DNA of 15,088 nt from Planctomycetota bacterium (GTDB lineage: Bacteria > Planctomycetota > PUPC01 > DSUN01). Location of the stretch: contig VGYW01000196.1 in NCBI GenBank assembly GCA_016872875.1, forward strand, positions 1 through 15,088, in the 5' to 3' direction. The first letter of the stretch is position 1. Every line of letters begins with the position of its first letter. The position numbers and the translations under genes were made by a program. The notes beneath the pieces were generated by a model. The model was not told the DNA's origin. It ran no database searches and worked only from the letters and a program-made list of their open reading frames with translations. Shown here one piece after another: positions 6,423 through 12,723 of the stretch.

Positions 6423-8648
6423 ATGGCGAAGGTGCTGTGGTTGGGTGTGGTTGGGGGCCTGCTGGTCGCTGTCGCGGCTGCCCTGGCCGAAGACGTCAAG
6501 CCCGCCGATGACCAGAAGGTGCTGGCTCTCTCGGACTCGATCATGCAGGAGGCGGAACGCCAACACATGGTGAACCGCCGCATGGATGGGACTATCGAGG
6601 CGTTCCTGGCGACCGTGCGGGACCTGGAGTCGAACGAGCTGCTGAAGGAGGGGAAGGCGGAGGAGCTGCGGCGCATCGCCCAAATCCTCAAGAAGCTGGC
6701 GACCCAGCACGTGCCCGACGCCGCCCGCCACCTGGAGGACGCGAGGCGGAAGCTCGCCGAGATGAGGCCGTTCCTCAAGGCGGCGGGGGTGGAGATTGAC
6801 ATCACGATCAAGGAGCTGGAGCGCATCCTCATCCAGGCGGCATCGTCCCAGGCCATCCAGGACCTCCGCCGCGAGCTTCAGGAGCTCATCCAGAAGCAGG
6901 AACAGGTCCAGCAGGAGACCAAGGAGCTGGGGAAGAAGATGCTTCAGGAGCCCGAGAAGGCCGATGAGCAGAAGAAGGAGACGGCGGATAAGCAGGAGCG
7001 GCTGGCCCAGCGGGCGGAGCTGTTCCAGAAGCAGCTTCAGGAGACGATCAAGGAAGAGGCCGACCCGATGAACCGCAAGCGGATGGAGGCCGCCCAACAG
7101 GAGCTCAAGAAGGACCAGCCCGTCGAGAAACGCATGGAGGAGGCGGCGAAGGACATCGAGGAGAAGAAGCCCGTCGCAGCCGTCGAGGAGCAGGAGAAGG
7201 CGCTGGAGGCGTTGCGAAACGCCGACAAGCAGCTCCAGGCCAAGGACGCCCAGGACGACCTCCAGGCCAAGAAGGAGCTCCGCGAGAAGCTCGAAGAAAT
7301 CCGCAAGGAGCAGAAGGAGCTCCGCGAAAAGGGCGAACAGAAGAACGAGCAGCAGTTCAACCAGGACAAGAAGGACTTGCAGGTCGAGCAGCGGAAGCTC
7401 GAAAACAAGCTCGAACAAGCCGAGAAGGAATACGCCGAGACCCAGAAGGAGCAGGCCAAGAAAGAGGACGCCGTCCAGCAGAACATAGACAAGGCCGAGC
7501 AGCACATGCAGCAGGCCGAGAAGTCTATGGAAAAGTCGGAGAAGCAGGAGACATCGAACCAGCAGCAGAAGGCCGAGGACGCCCTCACACAAGCTATCAA
7601 CGAACTTGACAAACAGATCGCCCAGGCCGAGGCGCCCCAAACCCCCGAACAGCAAGCCGCAAACCAACTCCAGGAAATGCTCAAAGAGCAGCAGGCCCTC
7701 CGCCAGGAAACCGAGAACCGCCAGGAGCAGAAGCAAGACGTCCAGGAGCTCTCAAAGCCTCAGCAGAACCTCCAGCAGCAAGCCCAGCAAATGGCCCAGA
7801 ACACCCCGCACCAGCAGGTTCAGCAGGCGATGAACCAGGCCCAACAGGCCATGCAGCAGGCCGCCCAGGAGCTCCAACAGAACCAGCCCCAACAGGCCAC
7901 CGAGCAACAGGCGAAGGCCGAAGAAGCCCTTCAGAAGGCCCAGGAGGCGATGCAGCAGGCTCAGGCCCAGCAGGAACGCCAACAGCAACAGGCCCAGGCG
8001 CGTGCGGAACTCCAGCAGAAGATGCAGAGCCTGCTCGAACGCCAACAGCAGCTCTCGCAGGCCACCGAGCAGGCACAGCCCCAGGGTCTCCCCGAGCAGG
8101 CTCCTCAGCAGCAGGAGTTGGGGAACGACACCCAACAGGCTCAGGAACAAGCCCAGCAGAATGCCCCCGAGGCCGCTCAACCCCTCCAGCAGGCCGCCCA
8201 GGAAATGCAGCAGGCCGCCGAAAACATGCAGCAAGCCCAGCAGGAGCAGGCCCAGCAGCACCAGGCCGCCGCCGAGCAGGCCCTCCAGCAGGCTATGGAA
8301 GCCTTCGAGAAAGCCCAGGGCCAGCCCGAACAAGGCCAGCCCGAGCAAGGCCAGCCCGAACAGGGCCAGCCCGAGCAAGGCCAGCCCACCGAGCAGCCCA
8401 TGCCCCACGTCGGCCCCACGCTCCAAACGATGGACAAGGAACGCGGCCTCGGCGACAAGACCGACCCCGCCGGCAAAGACGTCGCCCGCACCGACGCCAA
8501 GTGGCAGTCCCTTGGCGACCGCAAGCGCGACGACCTCTTCCAGGTCTACGCCCGCGAGCTCCCCATCGAATACCGCGAAATCCTCGAAGGCTACTACGAG
8601 GCCCTCTCCAAGGACGCCTCCTCCAAGAAACCCGCATCCAAGAGATAG
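6423..8648 (+). CDS. Exported, very long Gln-rich coiled-coil protein
   Basis: The 741-residue protein begins with a signal peptide (M-A-K then a hydrophobic stretch, cut near A-A-A-L-A at about 22). From about residue 30 to 330 it is a charged Glu/Lys/Gln coiled coil with runs such as Q-K-Q-E-Q-V-Q-Q-E. From about 330 to 630 it becomes a low-complexity Gln/Ala-rich helix with many Q-Q-A-Q-Q units. A GQPEQ tandem repeat follows at about 633-655. The C-terminal 65 residues are of ordinary composition (W-Q-S-L-G-D-R-K-R-D-D-L-F-Q-V-Y, then L-P-I-E-Y-R-E-I-L-E-G-Y-Y) and look like a small folded domain seen at the end of other large planctomycete exported proteins. Function unknown; a structural or surface role is possible. 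ATG 6423 is chosen over GTG 6414 because GAGGTGA (6411-6417) is its ribosome site. The next gene starts 26 bases after the stop, so the two probably form an operon. Confidence 0.82.
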   Translation: MAKVLWLGVVGGLLVAVAAALAEDVKPADDQKVLALSDSIMQEAERQHMVNRRMDGTIEAFLATVRDLESNELLKEGKAEELRRIAQILKKLATQHVPDAARHLEDARRKLAEMRPFLKAAGVEIDITIKELERILIQAASSQAIQDLRRELQELIQKQEQVQQETKELGKKMLQEPEKADEQKKETADKQERLAQRAELFQKQLQETIKEEADPMNRKRMEAAQQELKKDQPVEKRMEEAAKDIEEKKPVAAVEEQEKALEALRNADKQLQAKDAQDDLQAKKELREKLEEIRKEQKELREKGEQKNEQQFNQDKKDLQVEQRKLENKLEQAEKEYAETQKEQAKKEDAVQQNIDKAEQHMQQAEKSMEKSEKQETSNQQQKAEDALTQAINELDKQIAQAEAPQTPEQQAANQLQEMLKEQQALRQETENRQEQKQDVQELSKPQQNLQQQAQQMAQNTPHQQVQQAMNQAQQAMQQAAQELQQNQPQQATEQQAKAEEALQKAQEAMQQAQAQQERQQQQAQARAELQQKMQSLLERQQQLSQATEQAQPQGLPEQAPQQQELGNDTQQAQEQAQQNAPEAAQPLQQAAQEMQQAAENMQQAQQEQAQQHQAAAEQALQQAMEAFEKAQGQPEQGQPEQGQPEQGQPEQGQPTEQPMPHVGPTLQTMDKERGLGDKTDPAGKDVARTDAKWQSLGDRKRDDLFQVYARELPIEYREILEGYYEALSKDASSKKPASKR
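8319..8387 (+). repeat. 15-bp in-frame tandem repeat coding for GQPEQ
   Basis: Four full 15-bp units (starting 8319, 8334, 8349, 8364) and a partial fifth, differing only by A/G at third positions, code for G-Q-P-E-Q. The length is a multiple of three, so changes in copy number would keep the frame. Confidence 0.85.
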
Positions 8649-8674
8649 CCCCCAACCCCCCCGAGGCAGCCCCC

Positions 8675-9685
8675 ATGCGTCGAGCCGCCCTCCTCGCCCT
8701 CGCCCTACTCCTCGGCGTCGCGCCCCTAGCCCGCGCCGCCACAACAAGAGTCCAGGTCGCCGAGCTCTCCCCCCAGGCCGAATCCGCCATTGACAAGGGC
8801 CTCCGTTACCTCGCCAAAGCCCAGAACCAGGACGGCTCCTGGGGCGCCCGCTACCCCGCCGCAATCACCGGCCTCACCATGATGGCCTTCATGCTCAAAG
8901 GCTACTTCCCCGAACGCGGCCAGCACGCCAAGCCCCTCGACCGCGGCCTCGCCTGGCTCCTCAAGCGCGGCAAGGAGGGCGGCGGCTACCTCGGCGGCAC
9001 CAACCAGGGCATGTACGAGCACGGCCTCGCCACCCTCGCGCTCGCCGAAGTCTGGGGCATGACCAACAAGGAGGAAGTCCGCGACATCCTCAAGCGCGCC
9101 GTCGGCGTCATCCTCCGCGCCCAGCACCCCGAAGGCGGCTGGCGCTACCAGCCCCAGCCCATTGACGCCGACATCTCCGTCACCGTCATGCAAATCGTCG
9201 CCCTCGCCTCCGCCGCCGAGGCTGGCATCCTCGTCCCCGCCGAGACCATCCGCAAGGCCACCGCCTACGTCAAGAAGTGCCAGGACCCCCTCAAAGGCGG
9301 CTTCGGCTACACCCCGGGCGGCGGCCCCAACGCCTCCCTCTCCTCCTCCGCCGCAGGACTCCTATCCCTCCTCATGTGCGGCGAACGCGACTCCACCGTC
9401 ATCAAGAAGGGCATCAACTTCCTCACCCGCCTCCCCAAAGAAGAGTTCAACCAGACCAAGTTCTACCACTACGGCCACTACTACGCAGTCCAGGCCATGT
9501 ACCAGGCCGGCGAAAACTACTACCAGGACTGGTACCCCAAAATCCACGACGCCCTCCTCCGCAAGCAGCGCGACGACGGCTCCTGGCTCGGCGACGGCGG
9601 CGAAGGCGACCCCGCCTACGGAACCTCCATGTCCATCCTCATCCTCGGCGTCCCCTACCGCTTCCTCCCCATCTACCAGCGGTAG
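8675..9685 (+). CDS. Exported squalene-cyclase/prenyltransferase-fold repeat protein
   Basis: The 336-residue protein has a signal peptide (M-R-R then a Leu/Ala-rich stretch, cut near A-R-A at about 21) and then alpha/alpha-barrel repeats of the prenyltransferase and squalene oxidase type: A-I-D-K-G-L-R-Y-L-A-K-A-Q-N-Q-D-G-S-W-G at about 38-57, I-L-R-A-Q-H-P-E-G-G-W-R-Y, C-Q-D-P-L-K-G-G-F-G-Y and L-L-R-K-Q-R-D-D-G-S-W-L-G. D-A-D-I-S lies where cyclases have D-x-D-D, but the full catalytic motif is missing, so cyclase activity is doubtful. This type is common and uncharacterised in planctomycetes. The ATG at 8675 is chosen because the signal peptide begins there, with GAGGCAG 5-8 bases before. 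The frame is open further upstream but inside the preceding gene. The last 36 codons are duplicated at 14437-14554 on the far side of the defence module, while this copy is intact to its stop. Confidence 0.85.
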   Translation: MRRAALLALALLLGVAPLARAATTRVQVAELSPQAESAIDKGLRYLAKAQNQDGSWGARYPAAITGLTMMAFMLKGYFPERGQHAKPLDRGLAWLLKRGKEGGGYLGGTNQGMYEHGLATLALAEVWGMTNKEEVRDILKRAVGVILRAQHPEGGWRYQPQPIDADISVTVMQIVALASAAEAGILVPAETIRKATAYVKKCQDPLKGGFGYTPGGGPNASLSSSAAGLLSLLMCGERDSTVIKKGINFLTRLPKEEFNQTKFYHYGHYYAVQAMYQAGENYYQDWYPKIHDALLRKQRDDGSWLGDGGEGDPAYGTSMSILILGVPYRFLPIYQR

Positions 9686-9692
9686 AATCGTC
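9575..9692 (+). repeat. 118-bp perfect direct repeat, left copy
   Basis: These bases cover the last 36 codons and stop of the squalene-cyclase-like gene plus seven bases. They are identical by eye to 14437-14554. The bases on either side (9574/14436 and 9693/14555) differ, which defines the ends. The distance between copies is 4862 bases. Confidence 0.92.
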
Positions 9693-9786
9693 GGCGTCGT
9701 CGCTTTCGAACGCGTGCGGGGAGGGACCTCTCTGGCAGAAAGGGCTCTCGCCGTTCCCGTCTTCCAAAGACTCTCACCCTGGGGAG

Positions 9787-9816
9787 TTGGTGTTTCCGGC
9801 AGGTCCGAAGTAGAAT
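9787..9816 (+). promoter_or_regulatory. Candidate promoter of the defence module
   Basis: TTGGTG (9787-9792) and TAGAAT (9811-9816, one mismatch to consensus) are separated by 18 bases, about 30 bases before the first ATG of the cluster at 9846. It lies inside the island, just after the left direct repeat. Confidence 0.45.
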
Positions 9817-9845
9817 GATATTGGAGCCCCCCAAGTAGGCCAGAC

Positions 9846-10115
9846 ATGCGTACGACCGCGGCTGAATCCGGGGAGCTGGTCCGGCGGGGCCAGGGGTACT
9901 GTGACAGGTTCCTGCGCAGCAAGCTCGAGCCCGCCCACCGCGGCGGATTCCTCTACCCTGACGTTGAGACCGGGCAATACGAGCTTGACGCCGACGAGGT
10001 CGCGCCCATGGAGTGCACGACCGCCAACCACCCCGACAGCACCTTCTACATCTTCCGCGTCGGCAATGCCGCTTCCGCCTACCTCGGCGCGCAACTTCAG
10101 GAGGGGCGCGCATGA
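9846..10115 (+). CDS. Small protein of unknown function, coupled to vsr
   Basis: An 89-residue protein without signal peptide or membrane segment. The middle reads as a short folded domain: R-F-L-R-S-K-L-E-P-A-H-R-G-G-F at 21-35, then Y-P-D-V-E-T-G-Q-Y-E-L-D-A-D at 37-50 and a strand F-Y-I-F-R-V-G-N-A-A at 67-76. I recall similar small proteins in cyanobacteria and planctomycetes (L-E-P-x-H-x-G-x-F/Y ... D-x-x-x-G-x-Y-x-x-D), of unknown function and often beside small toxin-like or protease-like genes. The assignment is from memory. The ribosome site of this ATG is weak. The stop overlaps the start of vsr by four bases (ATGA at 10112-10115), so translation of the two is probably coupled. It may be part of the module or an unrelated passenger. 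Confidence 0.6.
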   Translation: MRTTAAESGELVRRGQGYCDRFLRSKLEPAHRGGFLYPDVETGQYELDADEVAPMECTTANHPDSTFYIFRVGNAASAYLGAQLQEGRA

Positions 10116-10684
10116 TGGGCGGGTGGGCGACCACAGAACGTGAAGCGGTGGCCCATTTCCCTGCAGAAGGGCATCGCTGCAAGGCGATGGCGAGCATTCG
10201 GTCGGCAGGGAACCGTTCGACCGAGCGGCGCCTGAGGGCGCTTCTGGCACTATCCGGATGTCGAGGATGGACAGTACGGCCCCCCAACATCCAGGGCAGG
10301 CCGGACTTCGCCTTCCGCCGCGAGAAGTTTGCCATATTCGCCGACGGATGCTTCTGGCACAGTTGCCCGAAGTGCAGAATCCGATTGCCAGCGTGGCGGG
10401 AGTACTGGCATCCCAAGCTGCTAGGCAACAAGCGGCGGGACGCGAGGGTGACAGCCGCTCTGAGGCGTGAGGGTTGGCTTGTGTTGCGGATCTGGGAGCA
10501 CGATATCATGCGTTCACCGCAGAAGGTGATGCGCCGCGTCCTCTCCTCCGTCAGCCGCCGCCGGAGAACCGCCGTGGGCCGCTCTTTGGCCAGTGTGAGT
10601 TCTGCTACTGGCGAACCAACACTTCCAGCAAGCGAGGCAAGCCATGGCAATCAGCAAGAAGATACAGTACGCCGAACTGGATGA
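10112..10684 (+). CDS. vsr: Very short patch repair (Vsr) mismatch endonuclease
   Basis: The 190-residue protein carries the Vsr domain at about 22-125. Vsr nicks DNA 5' of the T in T:G mismatches left when 5-methylcytosine deaminates. Visible residues, compared with E. coli Vsr: S-T-E-R-R-L with Glu38 (Glu25), G-R-P-D-F with Asp65 (catalytic Asp51), C80-F81-W82-H83 (Cys66, intercalating Phe67/Trp68 and His69), Cys85 and Cys88 as likely zinc ligands, and G-W-L-V-L-R-I-W-E-H ending in His120 where E. coli has the fourth zinc ligand. All key residues are present. The tail after about 130 is basic, then Ser/Thr-rich, and longer than usual. The ATG has a strong site (AGGAGGGG, 10098-10105) and overlaps the previous stop. 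The 3' end overlaps the next gene by 41 bases. Its presence fits the cytosine methyltransferase at the end of the cluster. Confidence 0.92.
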   Translation: MMGGWATTEREAVAHFPAEGHRCKAMASIRSAGNRSTERRLRALLALSGCRGWTVRPPNIQGRPDFAFRREKFAIFADGCFWHSCPKCRIRLPAWREYWHPKLLGNKRRDARVTAALRREGWLVLRIWEHDIMRSPQKVMRRVLSSVSRRRRTAVGRSLASVSSATGEPTLPASEASHGNQQEDTVRRTG

Positions 10685-11759
10685 ACTTCGATTGGACCCG
10701 AAAAACCCCCGTCTTGGCAGGGGCAACTCCGGCGACGATGTAACCCAAGAACGCGTTCTAGAGTTGATGAGTAGTTGGACACTGGAGGAACTGGCGGTCT
10801 CCTTCCTCGAGAGCGGCTTCTGGCCACAAGAGGCGCTTGTAGTGGTCAACGAGGAACTCTATGGAGCACCCCACCTCGTCGTGGTAGAGGGCAACCGCAG
10901 GCTGGCCGCGCTGATCTACCTCAGAGACGCTATCAGCGGACGGGCAGCGTCGAGGAAGTGGGCCGAGCTTGCGGCATCAGCGCCGGCCCAGACTTCCTTG
11001 CTCACCGAGATCCCCTATCTGCGTGCCGACTCTCGGCAAGAGTTGCAAGCCTTCCTTGGATTCCGGCATGTGACAGGCATCAAAGAGTGGAATCCTGCTG
11101 AGAAGGCCGAGTACATAGCGAAGCTGATCGAGGAGCAGAACATGACCTACCAGCAGGTCATGCGGAAGATAGGGAGCAAGACGCCGACAGTGAGACAGAA
11201 CTACATCTCCTATCGCTTGCTCCTCCAAATGGAGGACCAGGAGGGCATCTCTATACAGAACGTTGAGGACAAGTTCAGTGTCCTGTTCCTGTCACTGCGT
11301 ACCTCGGGAGTCCAGAAGTACCTACAGATTGACATCAGGGCAGAGCCCAAGGAAGCAAGGCTACCGGTACCTCAGGACCGGCTAGAGGGTCTCAAGAACT
11401 TTGCACTGTGGCTCTTTGGATCTGAAGAGCGGCCCCCGCTCTTCACGGACTCGCGACTCGTGGATGATTTTGGCGTCATCCTTGACAGCCCAGACGCGGT
11501 TGCGTATCTGGAGCGTGCCGACAGACCGAGCTTCGAGGTCGCATTCCGGATGGCCGGCGGCGATGAGCCCGAGCTTGTAAGGCTTGTTGATAAAGCAGCC
11601 GATAATGTGGAACTTGCCCTCTCGCGGGCGCATCTGCATAGGGATTCGGAGAGACTACAGTCTGCCGTCAAGCGCCTCAGCGCCGATGCCAGGCAGTTGC
11701 TGCGCATCTTCCCGGCAGTCAAGAGCCAAGTTGAGAAAGAGGACGAGCAGGCATGCTAG
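10644..11759 (+). CDS. ParB/Srx-fold domain protein of the defence module
   Basis: The 371-residue protein has a ParB N-terminal (ParB/sulfiredoxin fold) domain at about 8-135: L-D-E-L-R-L-D-P-K-N-P-R-L at 12-24, L-V-V-V-E-G-N-R-R-L-A-A-L at 78-90 with the nucleotide-binding E-G-x-R-R at 82-86, and I-P-Y-L-R at 123-127. Next come F-R-H-V-T-G-I-K-E-W-N-P-A-E-K-A at 140-155 and a helix-turn-helix-like stretch at about 165-192 (Y-Q-Q-V-M-R-K-I-G-S-K-T-P-T-V-R-Q-N-Y), as in ParB-type DNA-binding proteins. The C-terminal half (about 200-371) is helical and unrecognised. ParB itself binds CTP and clamps DNA; other members of the fold are nucleases. In this setting, with no ParA beside it, a role in partitioning is unlikely, and DNA sensing or clamping for the nuclease is possible. 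It starts inside vsr and its stop overlaps the next gene by seven bases. Confidence 0.75.
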   Translation: MAISKKIQYAELDELRLDPKNPRLGRGNSGDDVTQERVLELMSSWTLEELAVSFLESGFWPQEALVVVNEELYGAPHLVVVEGNRRLAALIYLRDAISGRAASRKWAELAASAPAQTSLLTEIPYLRADSRQELQAFLGFRHVTGIKEWNPAEKAEYIAKLIEEQNMTYQQVMRKIGSKTPTVRQNYISYRLLLQMEDQEGISIQNVEDKFSVLFLSLRTSGVQKYLQIDIRAEPKEARLPVPQDRLEGLKNFALWLFGSEERPPLFTDSRLVDDFGVILDSPDAVAYLERADRPSFEVAFRMAGGDEPELVRLVDKAADNVELALSRAHLHRDSERLQSAVKRLSADARQLLRIFPAVKSQVEKEDEQAC

Positions 11760-12685
11760 CCATACCGGAAGCAGGATTCGCCCGTTCGATCGCCGAACAC
11801 AATGTGCGCCTGGATGCCATGTGCGACTGGCTTGAGGGCAGTATCCTCTTTAGAGATGAACGCATCGATGCTCCTGATGTGGTTGATGCCCTGTGCGAGG
11901 GGCAGATCTACAGGTCACAGGACTTCGCATGGGAGATGGTGAGCACCGCTTGGCGGGAACTCGGGCGGCGCGCTGCCCTCTTGCGAGCAGGGACGCCCTT
12001 CAGCGTGGCCAGGAATAGCGTTAGCCGAACATGCGACTGGACTGAGGTGACGGGCCACGGTTTCTGTGTCGCACTCGCCCTGGCTGCGTGGTTCCCCAAG
12101 TGGGCTTCATCCTTTGGCTCTGACTACACAGAACAGGGAATCCTCTTTGAGAGCATCGCAAGAGAGGCCGTAGAGTGCCTTTTCCGCGAGTGGGAGGTCT
12201 ACCCAACAGGGTGGAGCCGTAGTAACCCGGTTGAACTGCAGGACTTGGTTGAGCAGATCGCAGCCAGACTTGGTGAAGCGCGCGGCAACGTGGAGAAATG
12301 GACGACCTCGAAAGCTCATGAAGCTGGGGTGGATCTACTGTGCTACCGGCCTTTCCATGATGGGCGCGGTGGATTGCCAACGTACCTGATGCAGTGCGCG
12401 AGCGGCAGGAACTGGGACAGCAAACTCCATACGCCTTGCCTCTCCGTCTGGAGGAAACTCATCGACTTCGCGGCCGAGCCTGCAAAGGCATTTGCGACAC
12501 CGTACGCTCTTCTTGACAGCGATTTCCCTGAGAAGTGTATCGTGGTGAATGGCTTGCTGCTGGACAGGTACCGACTCCTGCAGCCGGCAAGGGACAACCG
12601 CGGGTGGGTCTCGCCAGTGCTGGCTGCCCGGCTCAAAGCTTGGTTAGCGCCCCGTATCCAGGAGCTTCCCTATGCCGAGGAGTAG
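11753..12685 (+). CDS. Unrecognised protein, candidate restriction nuclease of the module
   Basis: The 310-residue protein has no named domain that I recognise. No signal peptide or membrane segment is seen. Between 127 and 224 there is a layout reminiscent of the PD-(D/E)XK nuclease core: a helix with acidic residues (E127, E133), then A-H-E-A-G-V-D-L-L-C-Y-R-P-F at 188-201 with Asp194 at the end of a strand, a short turn, and the strand Y-L-M-Q-C-A-S-G at 211-218, followed by N-W-D-S-K with Lys224. In Mrr-like and related nucleases a G-x-D strand is followed by an I-Q-C-K strand. Here the Lys is absent from that place and may be replaced by Lys224. I recall G-Q-C-A-(S/T)-G-x-x-W-x-x-K in uncharacterised proteins next to methylases. 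Position between the ParB-like and methyltransferase genes, with overlaps, supports a restriction role. The function is inference. ATG 11753 overlaps the previous stop (ATGCTAG). Confidence 0.6.
   Translation: MLAIPEAGFARSIAEHNVRLDAMCDWLEGSILFRDERIDAPDVVDALCEGQIYRSQDFAWEMVSTAWRELGRRAALLRAGTPFSVARNSVSRTCDWTEVTGHGFCVALALAAWFPKWASSFGSDYTEQGILFESIAREAVECLFREWEVYPTGWSRSNPVELQDLVEQIAARLGEARGNVEKWTTSKAHEAGVDLLCYRPFHDGRGGLPTYLMQCASGRNWDSKLHTPCLSVWRKLIDFAAEPAKAFATPYALLDSDFPEKCIVVNGLLLDRYRLLQPARDNRGWVSPVLAARLKAWLAPRIQELPYAEE
12513..12541 (+). promoter_or_regulatory. Possible internal promoter for the methyltransferase
   Basis: A perfect TTGACA (12513-12518) is followed after 17 bases by TGTATC (12536-12541), a weak -10. 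It lies inside the 3' end of the nuclease candidate, about 180 bases before the methyltransferase start, and could give it its own transcript so that protection is made first. Weak evidence. Confidence 0.25.
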
Positions 12686-12723
12686 CCGCGTCTGCACAAC
12701 CGCCTCACGACTTGGGGGCGCGT

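Noticed and set aside
8501..8674. Upstream extension of the squalene-cyclase-like gene
   Set aside because: The extra residues are Arg/Pro-rich, lie inside the preceding gene in another frame, and would bury the signal peptide that starts at 8675.
6072..8864. Long minus-strand open frames (554 and 370 codons) rich in Leu, opposite the Gln-rich gene
   Set aside because: They are the antisense of CAG/GAG-rich codons, which read as CTG/CTC Leu. The plus strand has the signal peptide, ribosome site and coherent domains.
9673..10650. Minus-strand open frame of 325 codons opposite the small protein and vsr
   Set aside because: Arg/Ala/Ser-rich antisense frame without domains, and the opposite strand carries all the Vsr catalytic residues.
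12535..12723. Upstream extension of the methyltransferase
   Set aside because: Most of it overlaps the 310-residue gene, and motif I of C5 methyltransferases begins right after the ATG at 12724.
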